From: Mediterraneibacter hominis
GTDB taxonomy: Bacteria; Bacillota; Clostridia; Lachnospirales; Lachnospiraceae
Direction of reading: 5' to 3'
Assembly (NCBI RefSeq): GCF_014287475.1
Contig: NZ_JACOPF010000006.1
Span: forward strand, 1-64,000
Length of the DNA: 64,000 bases
Below are positions 1 to 8,585 of this stretch, one piece after another; position 1 is the first letter of the stretch, and each line of letters opens with the position of its first letter. Position numbers and translations under genes: made by a program. Under the pieces are notes generated by a model, which did not search any database, was not told the DNA's origin, and saw nothing but the letters and a program-made list of their open reading frames with translations.

Positions 1-72
1 GAGGTAGATAGGGCAGAGGTGGAAGTGTGGCAACACATGGAGCTGACTGTTACTAATAGGTCGAGGGCATAA
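1..72 (+). rRNA. rrl: 23S ribosomal RNA, 3' end (partial)
   Basis: The first ~70 bases match the conserved 3' terminus of bacterial 23S rRNA (the gene enters from the left). The recognisable blocks are the GGCAGAGGTGGAAGTGTGG helix, CAACACATGGAGCTGAC, and TACTAATAGGTCGAGGGC before the end. The exact 3' end is uncertain by a few bases. No 5S rRNA sequence or tRNA follows; a terminator closes the unit at 134-168. Confidence 0.93.
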
Positions 73-133
73 CCAAGCAGGTGATAGGTTGGATGATGAT
101 TTCTTTTATATGTAGTTTTGAAGGTATAGAGAA

Positions 134-168
134 AAGCACTTGGAAGATAAACTTCTAAGTGCTTTTTT
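134..168. terminator. Bidirectional intrinsic terminator after the 23S gene
   Basis: A 13-bp stem (134-146 AAGCACTTGGAAG with 152-164 CTTCTAAGTGCTT, one G-U pair) has a 5-nt loop and a TTTTTT run at 163-168 on the plus strand. Read on the minus strand the same stem ends in TTTT, so it can also stop the MFS gene, whose stop codon lies inside it. Confidence 0.85.
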
Positions 169-1297
169 GCTGGAGATTGTATAAAAAATATAGTAATCCG
201 GTAATAAGAAATATAACAGCAGAAATGTAGAAGCGCATAGAAATATTTTCACTGACGATTGAAGCAAAAAAGTTAATATAAAGGCCTGAAAAAGTTTGTC
301 CTGCAGAACTTCCAACCATCATAATTGAAATATTTGCAGAGATGGAAGATGAAGGGACAGTCTTTATTATCTGATGAACGCAGCTGGGCATGAAGATAGA
401 TAAGCCTGCTCCGATAAATGCTGAACCTATATATATAAAAAGAAGGTTTGCCGTTATGCAAAGAAATATACCAGTTATAGAAACAAAACAGGCAAAATAA
501 ATGGAATACTTTTTTAAAAATCGTGAAAGAAACACATAACAACATCCAATTCCAAAGGCAGCAAAAGAGTATGCAGAAGTAGCATAGCCGGCTTCTACAG
601 CAGTACCTGTTTGTATTTCTGAGAGATATAGGGCAATGTTAAGAGACAGGGTCATACCAGCACTGATAAATAAAAAAGTTAATATTGAAGTAAGCAGTCC
701 GTACGGCTGTATATGACTTTTGCCCATATGTTCTTGTTCCGGTTGAGTGGCTGGCTTTTCAGGCAGGAATATAAGTATGAAAAAAAAGAAAAGTATGCAG
801 ATACTATAAACGAGGAAAATATAGTTTGTTTTAATCTCTACCAGGTATCCGCTTAAAATATTAAAAACAAATCCACCCGAACCGGCCCAGGCAGACTGCA
901 TGCCGATTGCTAAATTACGTAAAGGACCTTCCGGATAGTAATCAGCGGCTAAACTGGGAGCTAAAGTAAATAAAAGCCCCAGTCCAATCCCCATGAGTGA
1001 ACGTACTATAAGGATATATGAAAAGTTGTGTATCCAACAGGGGAGGAGCCCGGTTATAATAATAATAGCGGTGCCGGTTAGTGACAGCTTTTTCTTTGAG
1101 AAGTAATAAGTTAATCTTCCTGTTAATACTGTAAAGGGTATTGAAACAAGATATGGAAGAGTAATTGTCAATGTAGCGGCGGCATTGTCGACTCTATAAG
1201 TATTCATTAACATTTTAATTCCGGGGGAAAGGGCCAATGCGGCCATAAGCATGGAAGAGAGAATACAAATACAAATTAAAGGTCTATATTTTTTCAA
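155..1297 (-). CDS. MFS transporter, possible sugar or lactone permease
   Basis: A 380-aa protein made of about 12 hydrophobic segments, the usual size of a major facilitator. The loop near residues 60-70 reads GRLTYYFSKKK, the motif-A position between TM2 and TM3, and GIGLGLLFTLAPSLAADYYP resembles the TM4-TM5 region of drug/metabolite MFS proteins. The start appears to be TTG at 1297, with a weak AAAGGA about 13 nt upstream; the first helix begins almost at once, so a much later start is unlikely. It follows the phosphotriesterase-like gene on the same strand (84-bp gap with an inverted repeat), so it may carry that enzyme's substrate or product. The substrate cannot be read from sequence. 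Confidence 0.8.
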   Translation of the reverse strand: MKKYRPLICICILSSMLMAALALSPGIKMLMNTYRVDNAAATLTITLPYLVSIPFTVLTGRLTYYFSKKKLSLTGTAIIIITGLLPCWIHNFSYILIVRSLMGIGLGLLFTLAPSLAADYYPEGPLRNLAIGMQSAWAGSGGFVFNILSGYLVEIKTNYIFLVYSICILFFFFILIFLPEKPATQPEQEHMGKSHIQPYGLLTSILTFLFISAGMTLSLNIALYLSEIQTGTAVEAGYATSAYSFAAFGIGCCYVFLSRFLKKYSIYFACFVSITGIFLCITANLLFIYIGSAFIGAGLSIFMPSCVHQIIKTVPSSSISANISIMMVGSSAGQTFSGLYINFFASIVSENISMRFYISAVIFLITGLLYFLYNLQQKST

Positions 1298-1329
1298 AAT
1301 TTAATAATTATCCTTTCCAGACTAAATAT

Positions 1330-1377
1330 GAACGACAGACCAGTTTGAATATTTATAATATAAGGTCTGCCGTTCTA
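1330..1377. repeat. Inverted repeat between phosphotriesterase-like and MFS genes
   Basis: GAACGACAGACC (about 1330) pairs with GGTCTGCCGTTC (about 1366-1377) with one G-U pair and a ~24-nt AT-rich loop. Neither side has a U-tract, so it is not a normal intrinsic terminator; it could be an operator or a processing stem. Confidence 0.5.
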
Positions 1378-1381
1378 AGTA

Positions 1382-2314
1382 CTATTTTCTCATTGAATAA
1401 AAACGAGCTGGATTATGAATCATAAAGTCATCAATAGTGTCTTGTGAAAAACCTTCGTCTAACAGACGCGGAAGAAATTTATCCTTAAGCCAGTTCCATC
1501 CTGGTCCGCCTCCATATTGTGGATGGTGTGATTTCTTGCCCATATCATTACAAAGCATGATTTGCTTTCCATAACCATCTTCTACCAGACGCCGCAGTAT
1601 ATCCACACGGATAGAATCGGGATAATATTTTGATTTTCCAGGTCCGTCATAAATGATGTAGCATCCTTTTTCACATATCTTTTTATGCAGCCAATAATCG
1701 GGATTACGGTCTACATGTGCTACACCAAATCTAGTCAGATCCATTCCTTCTGATTCTACAATTTCAATTTGTTCTAAACAATAAGTGCCTATTTCTGTAT
1801 GCGTATGCATAGGAGCGCCTGTAATCATAGAAGCGCGTGCGCCTGCGCGCATACAACGTTCTTGAAGAGGCGTAATATAATGGTACATACTTGCTCCCTT
1901 GATCCAGCCTGCTTTGATATCAGTTCCGTCAATACCTTCGTTAATCTCTTTTACAAAAAAATCTGTAATTTCATCAGTACTCATTTTAGAAAGAGCCTGA
2001 CAGTTTTCATAATTTGGTTTTTCTTTTACAAAACCAGTACATGCAACGATGTGTACTCCTGTTTGTTTAGAAACAGTATAAAGACGGGCAACATCACGAC
2101 CATCATAAGACATAGGATTGGCATCGATTAGGGCGCTGCCTCCATTTTCCTTATATTTTTTAACCATATCAAATTGCTCGTCCCATCTCCAAAGGCTCCA
2201 TTCAATATCTGGTTTTCCATGTCCCCCGACATCCATAAATACATGTTCGTGAGCCATAGTAAAACCAAGTTCTGAAGAATCAATATCACCAAGAACTGTT
2301 CGTACTACTGACAT
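1382..2314 (-). CDS. Phosphotriesterase-family hydrolase (candidate sugar-lactone lactonase)
   Basis: A 310-aa amidohydrolase-superfamily TIM barrel of the COG1735 phosphotriesterase group. The start is ATG at 2314, which has an AAAGGAGG site; longer extensions lack one. The binuclear metal site is complete: H22 and H24 in TMAHEH, K139 (the carbamylated lysine position, AGWIKGAS), H170/H172 in PMHTHTE, H200 in VAHVD and D257 in CNDMG. Characterised COG1735 members next to sugar genes are lactonases acting on phosphorylated sugar lactones. Here the gene faces three dehydrogenases and lies near an ascorbate-type PTS, so ring opening of a (phospho)lactone is a reasonable inference. Organophosphate hydrolysis is unlikely as a native role. 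Confidence 0.82.
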   Translation of the reverse strand: MSVVRTVLGDIDSSELGFTMAHEHVFMDVGGHGKPDIEWSLWRWDEQFDMVKKYKENGGSALIDANPMSYDGRDVARLYTVSKQTGVHIVACTGFVKEKPNYENCQALSKMSTDEITDFFVKEINEGIDGTDIKAGWIKGASMYHYITPLQERCMRAGARASMITGAPMHTHTEIGTYCLEQIEIVESEGMDLTRFGVAHVDRNPDYWLHKKICEKGCYIIYDGPGKSKYYPDSIRVDILRRLVEDGYGKQIMLCNDMGKKSHHPQYGGGPGWNWLKDKFLPRLLDEGFSQDTIDDFMIHNPARFYSMRK

Positions 2315-2513
2315 AAAGTACCTCCTTTTATTAAAAAATTTTATTTGTTTGATAATTAGCATATCGGAAACCCTTTTTTGAATCAATAGTTTAACGGGAA
2401 ATGGCACAGAGGTGATTTCAGAACAAAAGTGCAGAAATAAACCTTTGTAAAATAGAAAAATTGATTTAAAAAATGGGAAAATGTGAAGTGGTGGAAAGTG
2501 CTATAAATGCCGT

Positions 2514-2543
2514 TGAATTGTTGATTTTATGCCGGATTATAAG
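2514..2543 (+). promoter_or_regulatory. Candidate promoter of the three-dehydrogenase operon
   Basis: TTGAAT (2514-2519), an 18-bp spacer and TATAAG (2538-2543) precede the AAGGAGG ribosome site of the alcohol dehydrogenase. It lies in the 271-bp divergent region with the phosphotriesterase-like gene. The match is moderate. Confidence 0.4.
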
Positions 2544-2585
2544 ATACACTTTGAGTAAATTATAAAGATAAGGAGGAAAAAACTT

Positions 2586-3755
2586 ATGCTTGATTTTAAT
2601 TTTTGTGTACCAACTAATTTTATTTTTGGAAGAGATACACATAAAAAAGTGGGCGAAACAATTAAGGGATTAGGTTACAAAAAAGTACTTGTAAATTATG
2701 GAGGTACTTTTTTGCAGGAAACGGGACTTTTAGATGTGGTTTTAAACAGTCTAAAAAATAGTGGCTTGGAGGTAGTAGAATTAGACGGGGTTTTACCAAA
2801 TCCAAGATTAGGACTGGTGTATAGAGGAATTGAGCTCTGTCGGGCTGAAAAGGTAGATATTGTTCTGGCTATTGGAGGAGGCAGCACGATTGATACATGC
2901 AAGGCGATTGCTGCCGGAGTTCCATACAAAGGAGATGTGTGGGACTACTATATGACAGGAGAACCGGTTCTGGAGGCACTGCCCATTGGTGTTATTCTTA
3001 CGATACCGGCTTCCGGCAGTGAATCCGGATGTGGAAGTATGATTACGAATGAAGAAAATGGACTAAAAAGAGGGGCGGGAGGGCCTGGGTTATATCCTAA
3101 ATTCGCGATTTGCAATCCTGAATTGACATATTCACTGCCGACAGTTCAGACAGCGTGTGGAATGGCAGACATGTTTACACATGTTTGTGAACGTTATTTT
3201 TCAAATACACAGGATACATATATTATCGATGCGATGGATGAAGGCTTCTTCAGAAGTTTGATAGAGATCGCGCCAAAGCTTTTAAAAGATCCGAATAATT
3301 ATAATTTGCGCTCTGAGATTATGTGGATGGGAACAATCGCACATAATGATACCCTTGGAATCGGGCGTGTACAGGATTGGGGGACCCATGACATGGGACA
3401 TGAAATCAGTGGTATGTATGACACTACACATGCATTTTCCATGTCTATTATGTTAATCGCATGGATGAAGTATGTATATACCCATGATATAGAGCGGTTT
3501 GTACGATATGCAAAGTATGCATTCAGCATTAAGACAGAGGGAAAGACAAGAGAAGAAATAGCTCTGGAAGGAATTCAGAGTACAGAAATGTTTATGAAAG
3601 ATATTGGAATGCCGGTTCGCCTTTCAGAGATTGGAATTAGTGACACAAATTTCGAAGAAATGGCTGATAAAGCATTGATTGGAAAAGAACATATCGGAAA
3701 CTTTGTGGAGTTAAAAAAGGATGATATCATAAAAATTTATCAGTTAGCGAAATAG
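2586..3755 (+). CDS. Iron-containing alcohol dehydrogenase (BDH/YqhD type)
   Basis: A 389-aa group III NAD(P)-dependent alcohol dehydrogenase. The nucleotide-binding GGGS is at residues 97-100 (AIGGGSTID). Metal ligands of the family are present: D195 and H199 in ADMFTH, plus the two later histidines in the DMGHEISGMYDTTHAFS segment. The N-terminal FCVPTNFIFG matches butanol-dehydrogenase-like proteins (YugJ/BdhA), which reduce aldehydes or oxidise alcohols. It is first in an operon with a 2-hydroxyacid dehydrogenase (11-bp gap) and an SDR (18-bp gap), so the substrate is probably a sugar-derived aldehyde or alcohol. RBS AAGGAGG, 8 nt before ATG. Confidence 0.88.
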   Translation: MLDFNFCVPTNFIFGRDTHKKVGETIKGLGYKKVLVNYGGTFLQETGLLDVVLNSLKNSGLEVVELDGVLPNPRLGLVYRGIELCRAEKVDIVLAIGGGSTIDTCKAIAAGVPYKGDVWDYYMTGEPVLEALPIGVILTIPASGSESGCGSMITNEENGLKRGAGGPGLYPKFAICNPELTYSLPTVQTACGMADMFTHVCERYFSNTQDTYIIDAMDEGFFRSLIEIAPKLLKDPNNYNLRSEIMWMGTIAHNDTLGIGRVQDWGTHDMGHEISGMYDTTHAFSMSIMLIAWMKYVYTHDIERFVRYAKYAFSIKTEGKTREEIALEGIQSTEMFMKDIGMPVRLSEIGISDTNFEEMADKALIGKEHIGNFVELKKDDIIKIYQLAK

Positions 3756-3766
3756 GAGGAAAGCAT

Positions 3767-4861
3767 ATGAAATTAACTTGTATCTTGGAAAAACGTATTC
3801 CAGAAATAGGGGAACCGATTAAAAGATTTGCGCAAGATTTTAAAGGAGCAGACTGTGTATATGAACTGTGGGATGATCCTGCGGAAGACGATATTTCAGC
3901 AGTATTTCGCCGTATAGAAATCAATGGTCCGGACGCAGAACCTATTCCGGAAGGGTTTGCTAAAAATCCAGATACGGAAATTCTTGTTGGAAGTTTCTGC
4001 CCATTTTCAGGAAAAGGGATGGATGTATTTGAAAGGCTGCGTATAATAGGAGTGGTTAGGGCAGGAATGGAAAACATTGATGTAGAGGCTGCTACAAAAC
4101 GCGGCATAGCGGTAGTAAACGCAGCGGGGCGGAATGCAGACGCAGTCTCTGATTTTACAATTGGTATGATGCTAAGTGAGGCGAGGAATATAGCCCGCGC
4201 TCATCATTCTATTATGAATGGAGGGTGGCAGCTTAATTTTTCCAATAGTGCTACTGTGCCGGATATGAGAAATAAGACAGTGGGGCTATTTGGATTTGGG
4301 TATATTGGGAAATTAATGGCAGAAAAATTAGCGGGCTTTCATGTGAAATTATTAGTCTTCGATCCATATATATCAGAAGATGTTGTAGAGCCGTTTGGAG
4401 GAAGATTAGTAGACAAAGAAACTCTGTTTTCAGAATCTGATTTTATTAGTATACATGCAAGACTGACTCCAGAGTCGCGTCATGCTGTCGGTAAGAGTGA
4501 AATTTCTCTTATGAAATCTACTGCGTATTTTATTAATACTGCACGTGCAGGCTTAGTCGATTATGAAGCATTATATGAAGCTCTGGAAAAGCATAAGATT
4601 GCAGGAGCCGCATTGGACGTATTTGAGGAAGAACCTTTGACAGAGAATAGCGCATTTAGAAAACTGGATAATGTAACATTGACTACACATCGTGCAGGAG
4701 CTACATTGGACGCCGCGTTAAATTCTCCCAGACTTGTATTTGAGCGGATCCAAAACTTAATAAGAGGCAAAGAAATAACTGGGTTGGCAAATCCAGAAAT
4801 ATTAAATAACGAATCATTTGAAGAATGGAGAAAGAAAGCAAAATTATATCTGAATTTATAA
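3767..4861 (+). CDS. D-isomer-specific 2-hydroxyacid dehydrogenase
   Basis: A 364-aa NAD-dependent oxidoreductase of the D-3-phosphoglycerate dehydrogenase/GyaR family. The C-terminal half contains the Rossmann GFGYIG loop, and the catalytic triad is visible as R in ARAGLVDY, E in FEEEPL and H in TTHRAG. The first ~90 residues are longer than in minimal family members. The role would be reduction of a 2-keto acid or oxidation of a D-2-hydroxy acid, probably a sugar acid given the SDR and alcohol dehydrogenase partners. A serine-biosynthesis role is unlikely in this operon. RBS AGGAGG. Confidence 0.88.
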   Translation: MKLTCILEKRIPEIGEPIKRFAQDFKGADCVYELWDDPAEDDISAVFRRIEINGPDAEPIPEGFAKNPDTEILVGSFCPFSGKGMDVFERLRIIGVVRAGMENIDVEAATKRGIAVVNAAGRNADAVSDFTIGMMLSEARNIARAHHSIMNGGWQLNFSNSATVPDMRNKTVGLFGFGYIGKLMAEKLAGFHVKLLVFDPYISEDVVEPFGGRLVDKETLFSESDFISIHARLTPESRHAVGKSEISLMKSTAYFINTARAGLVDYEALYEALEKHKIAGAALDVFEEEPLTENSAFRKLDNVTLTTHRAGATLDAALNSPRLVFERIQNLIRGKEITGLANPEILNNESFEEWRKKAKLYLNL

Positions 4862-4879
4862 AAATAAGGAGGAAAAAAT

Positions 4880-5647
4880 ATGGATTTAGGTTTAAAAGGA
4901 AAAGTAGTAATTGTTACAGGTGGAGGAGCGGGAATTGGCGCCGCTATGTGCCAGACATTTGCAGAGGAAGGCGCTAATGTAGTAATCGCAGATTTTAGAC
5001 CGATAGAGGATACGGTTTCTTATGCGGATAAGTTAGCACAGAAATATCAGGTAGAGACTTTGGCCGTAAAGGTGGATGTTTCTAGGCCGGATGATGTTAA
5101 AAGGCTTTTCGCCGAGACTGTTAAAAAGTTTAGGACAGTAGATATTTTGATGAATAATGCAGGAAAAATGGGATTGAACCGCATTGAAGATATTACAATA
5201 GAAGAATTACAAAAATTTGAAAGGGTGAATATAGAAGGTTTATTTTTAATGAGCCAAGCCATGGTTAAACTGCATAGAGAACAAAAAAGGGAAAAAAGCT
5301 GGATTGTTAATACGATTTCAAAATCAGCTTTCTCTACTAACAGTGGTGGAAATTCTCCGTATATTGCGACAAAAGGAGCAGCGGCGGCTTTTACCAGAGG
5401 ACTTGCTACAGAAGTTGGCAGAGAAGGAATCTATGTAAATGGGATTATTCCGGGATATGTAGTTACTGAAACAACCAAAAATATACCAAATGCTAAAGAG
5501 CGCAGTGAAGCTATGACTAAAATTATACCTGTGGGACGTGAAGCCGAACCAAAAGAGATTGCAGATGTTGCGGTATTTTTGTGTTCTGAAAAGGCATGTC
5601 AGGTAATGGGAGTATTGATGGATATAACCGGAGGAACGATGCTCTGA
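4880..5647 (+). CDS. SDR-family oxidoreductase
   Basis: A 255-aa classical short-chain dehydrogenase. The cofactor loop is TGGGAGIG near residues 13-20, NNAG is present after beta-4, the catalytic Ser lies in NTISKSAFS, and YIATK supplies the YxxxK pair. The C-terminus ends MGVLMDITGG, as in 3-oxoacyl-ACP reductase/sugar-alcohol dehydrogenase-like SDRs. The operon context with two other dehydrogenases favours oxidation of a sugar, sugar acid or polyol over fatty acid synthesis. Last gene of the operon, followed by a terminator at 5689. RBS AAGGAGG. Confidence 0.88.
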   Translation: MDLGLKGKVVIVTGGGAGIGAAMCQTFAEEGANVVIADFRPIEDTVSYADKLAQKYQVETLAVKVDVSRPDDVKRLFAETVKKFRTVDILMNNAGKMGLNRIEDITIEELQKFERVNIEGLFLMSQAMVKLHREQKREKSWIVNTISKSAFSTNSGGNSPYIATKGAAAAFTRGLATEVGREGIYVNGIIPGYVVTETTKNIPNAKERSEAMTKIIPVGREAEPKEIADVAVFLCSEKACQVMGVLMDITGGTML

Positions 5648-5688
5648 AAATCATGTCCGTCTGTTAAACACAACATCATTAATTTAAG

Positions 5689-5721
5689 AGAATCTGCCTG
5701 GAGACAGGCAGGTTCTTTTAT
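5689..5721 (+). terminator. Intrinsic terminator of the dehydrogenase operon
   Basis: AGAATCTGCCTG (5689-5700), loop GAGA, CAGGCAGGTTCT (5705-5716), then TTTT. 12-bp stem with one G-U pair. Confidence 0.88.
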
Positions 5722-5827
5722 TATGGTAAAATTCAGGTAAGAAGAATATATGAAGTGGAGTGGTCAAAACCTGCTTAAAGAGGTACATAACTCATTATAC
5801 TATTTAACCAACTAGAAAAAAGCTATG

Positions 5828-5870
5828 CAAAAAGGCGCTGAAACATAAATATGAGTCAACGCCTTTTTTG
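5828..5870. terminator. Second terminator in the convergent gap, works on both strands
   Basis: CAAAAAGGCG (5828-5837) pairs with CGCCTTTTTTG (5860-5870). The plus strand ends in a T6 run and the minus strand ends in a T5 run, so it probably ends the aldolase/UlaD-like operon that arrives from the right. The 290-bp gap between the SDR and the aldolase holds only these two terminators. Confidence 0.8.
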
Positions 5871-5937
5871 TTTATGACAAGAGGTACAGTTTACCTATTT
5901 TGTTATTTAATTAGAATCCGATGATTTATGTCTCAAT

Positions 5938-6720
5938 CTAAATCTCTTTTAATGCTTCGTCTACAGCTGCATTTTCATGTACTATTTTATTCAATGCACG
6001 TGCCATTCCAGAAATATTCGTATGTCCCCATACATTTCGCCCTATAATAAGTCCTTTACATCCGGCATCCATTGCTTCTTTTGCACTTTGTAAAACAGCA
6101 CGATCATCATCGACTTTAGCACCTCCTAAAGCAAGAACATCGGAATAACAATTTTCAATAATTTTCTTAAATTCATTTACAGGTTCTACAAAAGCAGTTT
6201 TTACAATATCTACTCCAATTTCTGCACCGACACGACAGGCAATATTCATCGCCCTGACACTGCGGTCTTCAGGATCAGAAGAAAAGCCATTTGGCAACAT
6301 TTCAGCGGCGGTTATGAGACCATATTTGTTACATTCAGCGATAAGTTTTGCGATATAAATGAGATTTCTGGTATCGTAGTCGTTTCCAATAATACCCATA
6401 GTCATAATTCCATCGACTCCTAAACGTAGACAGTCATCGACTGTATAGGGAGTAGACATACCCTGTCCAATAATCGGATTGTAAGGGGTCAGACCAGAAC
6501 CCAAAACTTCCATACGAAGCATTGTTCCCATTTTTCCAATTTCTTTACGAAAATTAGATATCACACCGTATGTAGTAAGAATTCCATCCATTCCTCCTTG
6601 ACGCGCACCTTCAATAACGGTAGCTGGATTTACCCAGGCATCCCCGCTGGCGGCATGGTCAAATGCAAGGATAAGTGCTTTTCCGTCCTCACGGAAAAAT
6701 TTGTAGTAACGATTTTTCAT
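5938..6720 (-). CDS. Class I aldolase, DhnA/LsrF type
   Basis: A 260-aa TIM-barrel aldolase of the DeoC/FbaB superfamily. The start ATG at 6720 has AAAGGAG 8 nt upstream; a GTG three codons earlier is less likely. The early ALILAFDHA segment is typical of DhnA-type fructose-bisphosphate aldolases and of LsrF, and the Schiff-base lysine is expected in DIVKTAFVEP. GGAKVDDD and GLIIGRNVWG near the C-terminus would bind phosphate. It is second in a two-gene operon after the UlaD-like gene and divergent from the SorC regulator, so it probably cleaves or condenses a phosphorylated keto sugar from the nearby PTS pathway. Shorter than E. coli LsrF (about 290 aa). Confidence 0.83.
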   Translation of the reverse strand: MKNRYYKFFREDGKALILAFDHAASGDAWVNPATVIEGARQGGMDGILTTYGVISNFRKEIGKMGTMLRMEVLGSGLTPYNPIIGQGMSTPYTVDDCLRLGVDGIMTMGIIGNDYDTRNLIYIAKLIAECNKYGLITAAEMLPNGFSSDPEDRSVRAMNIACRVGAEIGVDIVKTAFVEPVNEFKKIIENCYSDVLALGGAKVDDDRAVLQSAKEAMDAGCKGLIIGRNVWGHTNISGMARALNKIVHENAAVDEALKEI

Positions 6721-6763
6721 GTTGAACACTCCTTTTTAATTTTTATTTTTTCATTTAAGAAAA

Positions 6764-7408
6764 CTATGTCCATAGCTCTTTGATACGGTTTTTTATACGA
6801 AGAGCTTCGAATGCAGGATTTTCGGCTTTTAAAACAGAACGTCCGCAAATAATTGCGTAAACCGGGAGACCTGCGATAGAATCCAGATTTTCATAAGACA
6901 TACCACCAGTAGCTGTTACAGACATACCCAGATTAATTAAAGCTTTAATATCATCGGCATCTTCTTTTCCCCAAGGACCTTTGCGAGAACGCGGGCGGTT
7001 ATAAATTACATGATGAATCCCGTAACTTTTCCATCTTTCTACATCGCTGACAGTATAATCTCCATACAGTTCAATTTGTACAATCTGATTTTTGTTTCGT
7101 TCTGCGGCTTCTTTTGCGACAGCCTCCTGAACGTGAGGTTCTGCAACAGACAATACAGTCAAAAGATCAGGAGTATGCTCCATGATACGGGAGCCAAAAT
7201 GTGGAGCTACACATTTAAAATCTGCTACGAGGAGTTTATCCGGATAAATGGTGCGTAAATAATCTACGGCGTGCAGACCTTCATGCAAAAGAAGCATGGT
7301 GCCACATTCAATAATATCTACGGTATCATCTAATCCCTTACCGAGAATACGAAATGCTTCACACATGGAAGTCGTATCTAGCGCGACTTGTAAATTTGGA
7401 ATTTGCAT
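6764..7408 (-). CDS. KGPDC/UlaD-like (OMPDC-superfamily) protein with altered active site
   Basis: A 214-aa protein that aligns along its length with E. coli 3-keto-L-gulonate-6-phosphate decarboxylase UlaD (NLQVALD, VDIIECGT, VQIELYGDYT, CGRSV). Conserved residues are D11, E34, D63, K65, E113 and the GR phosphate loop. Two key UlaD positions differ: the second Asp of DxKxxD is Ala68 (ADFKCVAPH), and the catalytic His of YHRSR is Asn137 (YNRPR). The fold and phosphosugar binding are probably kept, but the chemistry may not be UlaD decarboxylation. First gene of the operon with the aldolase (43-bp gap). RBS AAAGGAG. Confidence 0.8.
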   Translation of the reverse strand: MQIPNLQVALDTTSMCEAFRILGKGLDDTVDIIECGTMLLLHEGLHAVDYLRTIYPDKLLVADFKCVAPHFGSRIMEHTPDLLTVLSVAEPHVQEAVAKEAAERNKNQIVQIELYGDYTVSDVERWKSYGIHHVIYNRPRSRKGPWGKEDADDIKALINLGMSVTATGGMSYENLDSIAGLPVYAIICGRSVLKAENPAFEALRIKNRIKELWT

Positions 7409-7481
7409 AATTTATTCTCCTTTATATTTTATGTAAAAAATACTATCATTGAATTTTTACAAAGGTCAATACTATAGAATG

Positions 7482-7520
7482 TTGTTTCACATAATTTAAT
7501 TCAGCACATATGTGAAACAA
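7482..7520. promoter_or_regulatory. Inverted-repeat operator, divergent UlaD-like / SorC promoters
   Basis: TTGTTTCACAT (7482-7492) and ATGTGAAACAA (7510-7520) are perfect 11-bp arms with a 17-bp spacer. Long interrupted palindromes of this kind are typical of SorC/DeoR sugar regulators. The right arm is part of GCACATATGTG, which reappears at 11209 before the PTS genes. Confidence 0.6.
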
Positions 7521-7629
7521 TGAGCAAATACGTTTTCCCGATAAATAATATTTGATAAAATCAAACATAAATTAGAGGAATTATATGACAAATTACAACG
7601 GTGTCATTGTCGAAAGGAGTGAGCAAATT

Positions 7630-8583
7630 ATGCGAGAAATAGAGTTGCTTTTTAAGGTTGCTCAGATGTACTACGAACAGGGGTTGACACAAAAAGAGAT
7701 TGGAGATAAGTTATTTATTTCCCGTTCCAATATTTCACGGCTTTTAAAACAAGCAGAGGAAGCAGGAATTGTTGAAATAAACGTTCATTATCCTTTTGAA
7801 CGGAAGAGAAGGTATGAGATAGAATTTCAAAAGCGCTTTAAATTGGAGGAGATACGTATTGTTGATTCGGGAGATAATACAGCATTCGATTGTTATACAG
7901 CTACGACAAAGCTGGCAGCTTCTTACGTAAATATGCAATTAAATAATAATTCAATTTTAGCACTTACTTGTGGAAATTCCATATGTGGTATGGTACATGA
8001 ATTAAGACCGAGAAAATATCTTCCAGATATGCAAGTGGTTCCTCTTATGGGAAGTATTGAAAGCAGTAATGTAATTATTGACGGGCATTATTTAGTGCGT
8101 CAGGTTGCTGAGATATATGGGTGCCGTCATTACTACATTATGTCGCCATTTTGTGTAGATGATGAAATAATGTGCCAAAGTCTTATGAAGCGTCCGACGG
8201 TTGTAGAAGCGCTTACATTGGCAGAGAATGCAACTATGATGTGTACGGGGATTGGCCATGATATGAAAGCAAGTTATATGTCAAAAGAAAATGAAAAGTT
8301 GGTTTTGGAAAAAGGCGCAGTTGGATATATAGCAGGATATTATTTTGATTCCGATGGAAAGATTATTGATATACCAGAAATTTACAGCAAAATGGTCTGT
8401 GCAGGCATACAAATGTTTGATATTCCTTTGCGATGTGCGGTAGTAGCAGATGCTGAAAAAGCGCCTGCTACATTGGCGGCGCTGAGAGGGGGACTTGTGA
8501 ATGTACTGATTACAAATACGATGCTTGCAAATAAAATTTTAGATTTAGATGAACGGAGAAAACGTAAAGGGCAGGGAGGGTGA
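7630..8583 (+). CDS. SorC-family sugar-responsive transcriptional regulator
   Basis: A 317-aa regulator. The N-terminal HTH spans residues ~17-42 (QGLTQKEIGDKLFISRSNIS); the remaining ~260 aa form the SorC phosphosugar-binding domain, with LTCGNSICGMV and the CTGIGHDM segment. ATG 7630 has AAAGGAG with 10-nt spacing; an in-frame ATG at 7585 with GAGGA is possible and would add 15 residues. It divides the aldolase/UlaD-like operon from the downstream genes, and it probably controls both that operon and the PTS through the repeats at 7482 and 11209. Confidence 0.85.
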   Translation: MREIELLFKVAQMYYEQGLTQKEIGDKLFISRSNISRLLKQAEEAGIVEINVHYPFERKRRYEIEFQKRFKLEEIRIVDSGDNTAFDCYTATTKLAASYVNMQLNNNSILALTCGNSICGMVHELRPRKYLPDMQVVPLMGSIESSNVIIDGHYLVRQVAEIYGCRHYYIMSPFCVDDEIMCQSLMKRPTVVEALTLAENATMMCTGIGHDMKASYMSKENEKLVLEKGAVGYIAGYYFDSDGKIIDIPEIYSKMVCAGIQMFDIPLRCAVVADAEKAPATLAALRGGLVNVLITNTMLANKILDLDERRKRKGQGG

Positions 8584-8585
8584 TT

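Noticed and set aside
1382..2314. Native organophosphate-degrading enzyme
   Set aside because: The family resemblance is to COG1735 lactonases, and the genetic context is sugar catabolism.
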